18,747 nucleotides of DNA from Chloroflexota bacterium (GTDB lineage Bacteria > Chloroflexota > Dehalococcoidia > GIF9 > UBA5629), in assembly GCA_016875975.1 (NCBI GenBank), contig VGOF01000005.1, positions 1 through 18,747 on the forward strand, read 5' to 3'. Shown one piece after another: positions 13,844 through 18,747 of this stretch. Below the pieces are notes generated by a model that worked only from the letters and a program-made list of their open reading frames with translations, made no database searches and was not told the DNA's origin. How positions within the stretch are numbered: the first letter of the stretch is position 1; each line of letters opens with the position of its first letter. The position numbers and the translations under genes were made by a program.

Positions 13844-14455
13844 TTAGCCTGCTTTGTTTATGAGCAACAATCCTTTGTTGTGGCCGGGGACAGCGCCTTC
13901 CACTATTAGCAGGTGGCGGGCGGGGTCAACCTGCACCACCTTTAGATTGCGCACAGTAGAGCGTATATTGCCCATTTGGCCGGCCATGCGCTGGCCCTTC
14001 CATACCCTCCCCGGGCTGGTGGTAGCACCCACAGAGCCGGGTGCTCGATGGCGGTCTGACTGGCCGTGAGTCTTGGGTCCACCTCTGAAATGATGGCGCT
14101 TGACTCCGCCGGCAAAACCCTTGCCCTTGGATATACCAATGACATTAACGCGGTCGCCTGCCTTGAACATATCCACGTCAATCTTTTGTCCAACCTTGAC
14201 TGAAGTGATGTCCTCGACAGCAAATTCGCGCAGGTGCTGCAACTGGCCGCAGTCTTTTAGGTGGCCTTTTTCTGCCTTGTTCAGACGCTTGGTTTCGCCA
14301 AAGCCCAACTGCACGGCATCGTAGCCGTCATTTGCTTCGGTCTTGACCTGTGTGACAAAACAGGGTCCAGCTTCAATAGCCGTCACCGCCACTTCTTCCC
14401 CACCCTCGAAGAGCTGGGTCATGCCTATCTTTCTGCCGATAATCCCGCTAACCAT
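13844..14455 (-). CDS. rplC: Large ribosomal subunit protein uL3
   Basis: 203 aa. uL3 is one of the first proteins to bind 23S rRNA and reaches the peptidyl transferase centre. It begins MVSGIIGRKIGMTQLFEGGE. The signature KGKGFAGGVKRHHFRGGPKT is near residues 110-129, followed by the central-extension region SDRHRAPGSVGATTSPGRVW. The C-terminus GAVPGHNKGLLLINKAG is standard. It follows rpsJ by 8 nt. Confidence 0.98.
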   Translation of the reverse strand: MVSGIIGRKIGMTQLFEGGEEVAVTAIEAGPCFVTQVKTEANDGYDAVQLGFGETKRLNKAEKGHLKDCGQLQHLREFAVEDITSVKVGQKIDVDMFKAGDRVNVIGISKGKGFAGGVKRHHFRGGPKTHGQSDRHRAPGSVGATTSPGRVWKGQRMAGQMGNIRSTVRNLKVVQVDPARHLLIVEGAVPGHNKGLLLINKAG

Positions 14456-14463
14456 ATCAATGC

Positions 14464-14772
14464 CTATAGTCTGATATCTACTTCTACTCCTGAGGGCAGT
14501 TGGATCTGGGTCAACGCATCTATCGTCTTGGAGGTTGGCCCCAGGATATCTATGAGTCGTTTGTGCGTGCGGATTTCGAACTGCTCTCTGGAATCTTTAT
14601 CTATGTGAGGGGAGCGGATGACGCAGAACTTCTGGATTTGGGTGGGTAGGGGCACCGGGCCAGCGACTACTGCGCCGGTGCGCTCTGCAGTCTCCACTAT
14701 CTGCTGTACCGACTGGTCAACAAGTCGGTGGTCGTATCCCTTAACCTTGATGCGAATGTTCTGCTTGGGCAT
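14464..14772 (-). CDS. rpsJ: Small ribosomal subunit protein uS10 (NusE)
   Basis: 102 aa, exact family length. uS10 is a 30S head protein and, as NusE, takes part in antitermination with NusB and in transcription-translation coupling through NusG. It begins MPKQNIRIKVKGYDHRLVDQ and has AGPVPLPTQIQKFCVIRSPH at residues 37-56. The C-terminus is PSGVEVDIRL. The ATG follows the fusA TAG with no gap, and AGAGGA upstream lies inside the fusA end. There is no tuf gene between fusA and rpsJ. Confidence 0.98.
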   Translation of the reverse strand: MPKQNIRIKVKGYDHRLVDQSVQQIVETAERTGAVVAGPVPLPTQIQKFCVIRSPHIDKDSREQFEIRTHKRLIDILGPTSKTIDALTQIQLPSGVEVDIRL

Positions 14773-16851
14773 CTATCTTCCTCTAACCCTGGTGGTAATC
14801 TGTTCTGCCAGGTTGGCTGGCAGTTGCCGGTAGCAGTTGAACTCCATGGTATATGTAGCCCTGCCCTGGCTGAGAGACCTCAGCGCAGTGGCATAGCCGA
14901 ACGTCTCTGCCAGAGGCACGAGCGAGCGGACGGTGCAGGTCTCGCCATGCGTTTCAATGCCTTCCACATGTCCTCTGCGCGCATTCAAATCGCCAATTAT
15001 ATCGCCCAGGAATTGGGCTGGCATCATCACTTCCAGCTTCATAATCGGCTCGAGCAAAATAGGCCTTGCTTTCTGTGCACCATTCTTCAAAGCAATGGAG
15101 CCGGCCATCTTGAAGGCCAACTCCGAGGAATCTACTTCGTGATAACTGCCATCATACAGAGTTGCCTTGATATCTACTATGGGATAACCGGCCAGTACGC
15201 CGGTCTCCAGCGCTTCTTTGATGCCCGCTTCAACGGCAGGTATATACTCTTTGGGTATGACTCCGCCTTTTACCTTGTCTATGAAGCGGAAACCGCTCTG
15301 TGGCTCTCCCGGCTCGAGCTTCAGCCAGACATGGCCGTACTGTCCACGGCCGCCAAACTGCCTGACAAACCTGCCTTCCACCTCGACCGCTTCGGTTATG
15401 GTCTCTTTGTAAGCTACTTGAGGCTTGCCTACCCTGACTGACACGTTGAATTCGCGCAGCATGCGGTCTATCAGGATTTCCAGGTGTAGTTCGCCCATGC
15501 CGGCGATAAGGCTCTGGCCTGTCTCCTGGTCGGTGCGCATCTTGAAGGTAGGGTCTTCCTCGGAGAGCTTGTTCAATACTTCACCTAGCTTATCCTGGTC
15601 TGCCTTGCTCTTGGGTTCGATGACCATGGAAAGCACCGGCTCGGGGAATCGTATCGCCTCTAGAAGGACGGGTTCGCCTATTTCACATAACGTATCGCCG
15701 GTGAAGGTATTCTTGAGGCCTACCGTGGCCGCAATGGTGCCAGTGTCAACCTCTTCGATTTCCTCACGGCGGTTGGCGTGCATGATAATGAGTCTGCCCA
15801 GGCGCTCTTTTTGTCCCTTGCTGACATTGAGCACCTGTGCCCCTACGCCTATCTTGCCTGAATAAACCCTGAAATAGACCAGTCTGCCCATAAAGGGGTC
15901 GGTGACCACCTTGAAAGCCAGCGCGGAGAAGGGGGCATCATCGCTCGGCTGGCGGGTGACCTTTTCTCCTGTCCTGGGGTCTATGGCCTCCAGGGCTGGC
16001 ACATCGAGTGGTGAGGGGAGATAGTCCACCACGGCATCTAGCAAGAGTTGGATGCCTTTGTTCTTGAAAGCGCTGCCGCAGAGCACAGGGACGATGCGGT
16101 TGGCAACTGTCAGCCTTCTGGTGGCTGCCCTGATTTCTTCGACTGGTATCTCCTTGCCCTCTACGTAGAGAAGCATCAACTGGTCATCGTTTTCAGCGAG
16201 CCTTTCTATCATGGCTGAACGGCGAGCCGTGGACTCTTCCCTGAGGGATTCAGGTATGGATGTTTCCTCAGGAGGTATGGTGGCATCATCGGAGAATATC
16301 CAGGCTTTGTTTTCAATTAAATCTACAGCGCCCTGGAACTGGCTTTCTCTGCCTATGGGCAACTGTATGGGCACGGCTTTCGCCCGCAGCCGGTCTTCTA
16401 TCATGTGTACCGTGTGGTCGAAGTCAGCGCCTACCCTGTCCATCTTGTTGATGAAGCAGATTCGAGGCACCTTGTATCTATCGGCCTGGCGCCATACTGT
16501 CTCAGATTGCGCTTCAACGCCGGCTACAGCATCCAGTACTACGACACCACCATCGAGCACACGAAGGCTGCGTTCTACTTCAGCGGTAAAATCGACATGT
16601 CCAGGGGTATCTATGATATTGATGCGGTAGTCCTGCCAGTGGCAGGTGGTGGCGGCAGCAGTGATGGTGATACCGCGTTCCCTTTCCTGCTCCATCCAGT
16701 CCATCACCGTTGTCCCATCGTCCACTTCGCCTATTTTGTAGGTGCGGCCGGTGTAGAACAGAAACCTTTCGGTAGTGGTGGTTTTACCTGCGTCTATATG
16801 TGCGATAATTCCTATGTTTCGCACCCTTTCCAGAGGAAAAGTCCTGGACAT
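14773..16851 (-). CDS. fusA: Elongation factor G
   Basis: 692 aa from the ATG at 16851. EF-G drives GTP-dependent translocation and, with RRF, ribosome recycling. G-domain motifs are intact: AHIDAGKT at residues 17-24, RGITI in switch I at 59-63, DTPGH at 81-85 and NKMD at 135-138. Domains II-V follow and the protein ends TTRVRGR. A frame 24 codons longer starts at 16923, overlapping rpsG, but it has no Shine-Dalgarno and an unconserved low-complexity N-terminus. The chosen start has AGGAAG 8 nt upstream and gives MSRTFPLERVRNIGIIAHID, the family N-terminus. rpsJ abuts its stop. Confidence 0.97.
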   Translation of the reverse strand: MSRTFPLERVRNIGIIAHIDAGKTTTTERFLFYTGRTYKIGEVDDGTTVMDWMEQERERGITITAAATTCHWQDYRINIIDTPGHVDFTAEVERSLRVLDGGVVVLDAVAGVEAQSETVWRQADRYKVPRICFINKMDRVGADFDHTVHMIEDRLRAKAVPIQLPIGRESQFQGAVDLIENKAWIFSDDATIPPEETSIPESLREESTARRSAMIERLAENDDQLMLLYVEGKEIPVEEIRAATRRLTVANRIVPVLCGSAFKNKGIQLLLDAVVDYLPSPLDVPALEAIDPRTGEKVTRQPSDDAPFSALAFKVVTDPFMGRLVYFRVYSGKIGVGAQVLNVSKGQKERLGRLIIMHANRREEIEEVDTGTIAATVGLKNTFTGDTLCEIGEPVLLEAIRFPEPVLSMVIEPKSKADQDKLGEVLNKLSEEDPTFKMRTDQETGQSLIAGMGELHLEILIDRMLREFNVSVRVGKPQVAYKETITEAVEVEGRFVRQFGGRGQYGHVWLKLEPGEPQSGFRFIDKVKGGVIPKEYIPAVEAGIKEALETGVLAGYPIVDIKATLYDGSYHEVDSSELAFKMAGSIALKNGAQKARPILLEPIMKLEVMMPAQFLGDIIGDLNARRGHVEGIETHGETCTVRSLVPLAETFGYATALRSLSQGRATYTMEFNCYRQLPANLAEQITTRVRGR

Positions 16852-16916
16852 GACGCCGCTTCCTATACCAATACCAACCGATTTTTTCGGCTGCTGGCCC
16901 TTAGTTCTTGTTGCTG

Positions 16917-17387
16917 TTACCATCTGTAGTGAGCAAAAGCCTTATTTGCCTCGGCCATCTTATGAGTATCCTGTCTCTTCTTCACAGCAGCTCCTTGACC
17001 TTGCGAGGCATCTATCATTTCTGAAGCTAGTTTTTCTGCCATTGACCTGCCGCTACGTGACCTGGAGCTGTCTATGAGCCAGCGCATGGCCAGTGCCATT
17101 CCTCTATCAGGGCGGACCTCAACAGGAACCTGGTAGGTAGCGCCGCCGACACGTCGTGACTTTACCTGTAACAGAGGTGTAGCATTTTTAATTGCCTGGT
17201 CGAAAACCTCTACTGGCTCCGACTTAGTTTTCTCTGCGATTAGGTCCATTGTATTGTAAACAATAGTGCGGGCGGTAGATTTCTTGCCATCGACCATTAT
17301 CTTGTTGATAAACTTGGCCATGACCAGGTTTTTATACTTGGGGTCATACGGGGTCTCCCGTTTGATTAACTTAGCACGTCTTGACAT
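16917..17387 (-). CDS. rpsG: Small ribosomal subunit protein uS7
   Basis: 156 aa, exact family length. uS7 organises the 30S head and contacts E-site tRNA; in E. coli it represses the str operon. It begins MSRRAKLIKRETPYDPKYKN and has KFINKIMVDGKKSTARTIVY near residues 25-44. It also has VGGATYQVPVEVRPDRGMAL near 81-100 and ends AEANKAFAHYRW. The start codon directly abuts the rpsL stop (TAAATG). About 65 nt separate its stop from the chosen fusA start. Confidence 0.98.
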   Translation of the reverse strand: MSRRAKLIKRETPYDPKYKNLVMAKFINKIMVDGKKSTARTIVYNTMDLIAEKTKSEPVEVFDQAIKNATPLLQVKSRRVGGATYQVPVEVRPDRGMALAMRWLIDSSRSRSGRSMAEKLASEMIDASQGQGAAVKKRQDTHKMAEANKAFAHYRW

Positions 17388-17846
17388 TTATTCCCCCGTG
17401 GCCGGTGCTGGCGCAGCGGCTCTTACCAAGGGGCCCTTGCCTCGCTTGGCTCCGTACTTGCTGCGTCCCTGCTGCCGATTCTCTACTCCGCCGGTGTCAA
17501 GTGTGCCTCTGATGATATGGTAGCGGACGCCGGGCAAGTCTTTCACTCTGCCCCCGCGGATCAGCACCACCGAGTGCTCCTGCAAATTATGTCCCTCGCC
17601 CGGGATATAGGCGGTTACTTCGATGTGGTTGGTCAGCCGCACGCGGGCGATTTTGCGCAGTGCAGAATTCGGCTTCTTCGGCGTCATGGTCTTCACCTGC
17701 ACGCAGACACCGCGCTTCTGTGGCGAGTTGTTACCGCGTGTGACCCTATTCTTCAGGGAATTGTAGGTAACATTCAATGCCGGGGCCTTGGTCTTTCTGG
17801 AGACCTTCGCTCGCCCCTTGCGGACTAATTGATTAACCGTCGGCAT
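17388..17846 (-). CDS. rpsL: Small ribosomal subunit protein uS12, with Bacillus-type insertion
   Basis: 152 aa. uS12 lies at the decoding centre; streptomycin resistance maps here. It begins MPTVNQLVRKGRAKVSRKTK. The decoding-site blocks TPKKPNSALRK and RGGRVKDLPGVRYHIIRGTL are intact. About 13 extra residues (NVTYNSLKNRVTRGNNS) sit before SPQKRGVC, at the place where Bacillus uS12 also carries an insertion and Thermus and Mycobacterium do not. A possible AGGA Shine-Dalgarno is about 11 nt upstream. It is the first gene of the block, about 150 nt downstream of the predicted transcription start. Confidence 0.98.
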   Translation of the reverse strand: MPTVNQLVRKGRAKVSRKTKAPALNVTYNSLKNRVTRGNNSPQKRGVCVQVKTMTPKKPNSALRKIARVRLTNHIEVTAYIPGEGHNLQEHSVVLIRGGRVKDLPGVRYHIIRGTLDTGGVENRQQGRSKYGAKRGKGPLVRAAAPAPATGE

Positions 17847-17889
17847 ATTGAACTTATTCCTTTTTTCCTTGAATTTCCACCAATTAAAA

Positions 17890-17985
17890 AGCCACCTAGT
17901 TGCTCACCGGTTTTCTTTCCCTTGAGGGATCGCGTCCCGGTTCAACCAGCCGGCTTAATCAGCTTGGTAAAGCAGACGAGTGGCT
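17890..17985 (-). promoter_or_regulatory. Candidate structured leader RNA of the str operon
   Basis: The predicted transcript before rpsL can form three stems. P1: AGCCAC (17985-17980) with GTGGCT (17895-17890), followed by a short T-run. P2: a strong hairpin across 17968-17945, ACCAAGCTG with CGGCTGGT (8 pairs including one G.U, one bulge, 7-nt loop). P3: ACCGG (17941-17937) with CCGGT (17910-17906), enclosing TCCC-TCAA-GGGA (17929-17918). TCCC could instead pair with the GGGA at 17938-17935, a possible switch. P1 encloses P2 and P3 like a three-way junction. Found by eye; no folding energies or covariation were computed. Confidence 0.42.
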
Positions 17986-18003
17986 AGTAGACGCTAACGG
18001 TTC

Positions 18004-18033
18004 AATATAGCACAATCGCCTGGGACAAGTCAA
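18004..18033 (-). promoter_or_regulatory. Sigma70-type promoter of the str-S10-spc block
   Basis: On the minus strand TTGACT (18033-18028) is followed by an 18-nt spacer and TATATT (18009-18004). TG lies one base before the -10 element, as in an extended -10 promoter. The predicted start is near 17997, leaving about 150 nt of leader before rpsL. This is the only strong promoter-like pair seen in the 17847-18237 intergenic region and points into the ribosomal block. Confidence 0.72.
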
Positions 18034-18041
18034 CAACGAGG

Positions 18042-18086
18042 GGGAAAGCCCACTGCTGCAATCACTACTTGTTGCAGTGTTTTCCC
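18042..18086. repeat. Imperfect inverted repeat upstream of the str promoter
   Basis: Two-part dyad: GGGAAA (18042-18047) pairs with TTTCCC (18081-18086), and CACTGC (18051-18056) pairs with GCAGTG (18074-18079). CAA/TTG can extend the inner arms. The right-hand -35 hexamer of the str promoter ends at 18033, so the dyad covers roughly -45 to -90 of that promoter and lies about 150 nt before the divergent ABM gene. No T-run flanks it, so it is more likely a protein-binding site than a terminator. Confidence 0.45.
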
Positions 18087-18237
18087 TGCTCATTATTGTA
18101 GTAATCGTTGTATCCATCGCCGTCATTATGGCACTACAGTCGCATTTATCGCAGACTCAGTGTATCATAGTACATTGTATTCAGATAGAACGCAAGTCTA
18201 ACCACGTATTGAAAGCGCCTGTAAGGAGGTAATAGCA
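18087..18237. other. Intergenic region upstream of the ABM-fold gene
   Basis: No open frame of note. The stretch must carry the promoter of the rightward ABM gene, but no convincing -35/-10 pair was found; TATCAT near 18165 is only a weak -10 candidate. A perfect AAGGAGG Shine-Dalgarno occurs at 18223-18229, 8 nt before the ATG. Confidence 0.5.
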
Positions 18238-18522
18238 ATGTTAGTCGTTGCTGCCACGTTGAAAGCAGCCCAGGGCAAGGGCGACGAACTGGAGAAGGAA
18301 TTCCGCAAGCTCATCCCCGAAGTCCACAAGGAGCCGGGTACTCTGACCTATATTGTCCATCGCGCCCTAGATGATGCCGACAAGTTCCTGGTCTATGAGA
18401 GATATGAGAACAAAGAGGCGCTGGACTACCACACCTCAACGCCTCACTTTAAAGAGTTCTTCAAAACTGCTGGCAGCCTGGCCGAAGGCCGCCCCGAGAT
18501 AAACTTTTATAGGGAGATTTAG
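18238..18522 (+). CDS. Antibiotic biosynthesis monooxygenase (ABM) domain protein
   Basis: 94 aa, the size of single-domain ABM/YgiN-type proteins, which fold as dimeric alpha/beta barrels. The sequence starts MLVVAATLKAAQGKGDELEK. It shows the family pattern EPGTLTYIVHRALDD near residues 31-45, then FLVYERYENKEALDYHTSTP near 50-69 and HFKEFF. Members include quinol monooxygenases and many of unknown substrate, so no specific reaction is assigned. A perfect Shine-Dalgarno (AAGGAGG, 8 nt spacing) supports the start. It is the only intact gene on the plus strand and is transcribed divergently from rpsL; no functional link to translation is evident. Confidence 0.88.
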   Translation: MLVVAATLKAAQGKGDELEKEFRKLIPEVHKEPGTLTYIVHRALDDADKFLVYERYENKEALDYHTSTPHFKEFFKTAGSLAEGRPEINFYREI

Positions 18523-18532
18523 CCGTATCACC

Positions 18533-18559
18533 CACTTCCACTACGACACATGTGGAGTG
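18533..18559. terminator. Weak hairpin between convergent ends
   Basis: CACTTCCAC (18533-18541) pairs with GTGGAGTG (18552-18559), giving eight pairs with one bulged T and a 10-nt loop. It lies 10 nt after the ABM stop and just beyond the stop of the candidate minus-strand gene at 18562. That position suits a bidirectional terminator, but there is no clear T-run on either side. Confidence 0.35.
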
Positions 18560-18561
18560 CT

Positions 18562-18747
18562 CTACAAAACGGATTGGCGATAGGCGCCAATGACGCTCAG
18601 GTAGGTGTCGCAGCCTGTCCGCCTTGCCGTATTTGCCTTTTGGCCGAGCAGTTGAACATCCCCACAATTTTCAAGGAGTTCGATGTGGGCCAGGATTTCG
18701 TTGAGAGCCATGGTTTTGCCCATGCCCTGGAGCAGGGCTGGGGGGAA
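18562..18747 (-). CDS. C-terminal fragment of an unidentified protein (candidate, cut by window edge)
   Basis: Minus-strand frame open from the window edge to TAG at 18564-18562, 61 residues. It contains KTMALNEILAHIELLENCGD and ends YLSVIGAYRQSVL. The NEILAHIELL..G pattern resembles the C-terminal helical/winged-helix segment that follows the metallo-beta-lactamase fold in MBL-type hydrolases, but about 30 further residues follow it, which is not typical. Third positions are moderately GC-rich. The complementary plus-strand frame (ATG at 18550 to the edge) is also open, with C-P-P-C-R-I-C in it, so strand assignment is uncertain. The minus strand is preferred because the plus frame has no Shine-Dalgarno and its ATG lies in the hairpin. 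Confidence 0.38.
   Translation of the reverse strand, partial: FPPALLQGMGKTMALNEILAHIELLENCGDVQLLGQKANTARRTGCDTYLSVIGAYRQSVL

Noticed and set aside
14728..15441. 237-codon plus-strand frame antisense to fusA
   Set aside because: Lies wholly antisense to a conserved coding region; His/Gln/Cys-rich translation without recognisable domain; explained by codon bias of the true gene.
16852..16923. 24-codon N-terminal extension of EF-G starting inside rpsG
   Set aside because: No Shine-Dalgarno, repetitive GIGIGSG residues that simply translate the downstream ribosome-binding region, and no match to the EF-G family N-terminus.
18042..18086. Inverted repeat considered as a rho-independent terminator
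   Set aside because: No T-run after either arm, and it lies between divergent promoters where no transcript needs to end.
18461..18667. Minus-strand 68-codon frame overlapping the ABM gene end and the intergenic hairpin
   Set aside because: It runs antisense into the well-supported ABM gene, has no Shine-Dalgarno and a Cys/Arg-rich composition unlike its neighbours; likely a shadow.

Overview
The window is almost entirely one co-directional block of translation and transcription genes on the minus strand. It runs from rpsL near 17.85 kb leftwards to the first codons of rplQ at the window edge, and joins the classical str, S10, spc and alpha clusters end to end. Read 5'->3' on the minus strand the order is rpsL, rpsG, fusA, rpsJ, rplC, rplD, rplW, a very small bS22-like gene, rplB, rpsS, rplV, rpsC, rplP, rpmC, rpsQ, rplN, rplX, rplE, rpsZ, rpsH, rplF, rplR, rpsE, rpmD, rplO, secY, adk, map, infA, rpmJ, rpsM, rpsK, rpsD, rpoA, rplQ (partial). 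Most genes abut, overlap or sit within about 25 nt of each other. GTG and TTG starts are frequent. No frameshift or mobile element is visible.

The organism is a bacterium. The Bacillus-type insertion in S12, the zinc (Cys) forms of S4, S14, L36 and L24, the zinc-lid adenylate kinase, the lack of tuf between fusA and rpsJ, the free use of GTG/TTG starts and the overall protein character suggest Chloroflexota, perhaps Dehalococcoidia. This is inference; no phylogeny was run.

Right end (17.85-18.75 kb): a 391-bp intergenic region holds a convincing sigma70-type promoter firing leftward into rpsL. It also holds a roughly 150-nt leader that can fold into a three-stem structure, and a long imperfect inverted repeat just upstream of the promoter. 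A small antibiotic-biosynthesis-monooxygenase (ABM) fold gene is transcribed divergently. After it comes a short hairpin and an open reading stretch at the window edge, probably the 3' end of a convergent minus-strand gene.

The most notable finding is in the 134-nt gap between rplW and rplB. It contains a 31-codon TTG-initiated reading frame with its own well-placed Shine-Dalgarno. The product is extremely basic and closely resembles bS22, the mycobacterial small-subunit protein of the COX24/AURKAIP1 (mS38) family. It is too short for ordinary gene callers. The 37-codon rpmJ (L36) gene is also easily missed; it follows a near-consensus internal promoter that would drive the alpha cluster independently.
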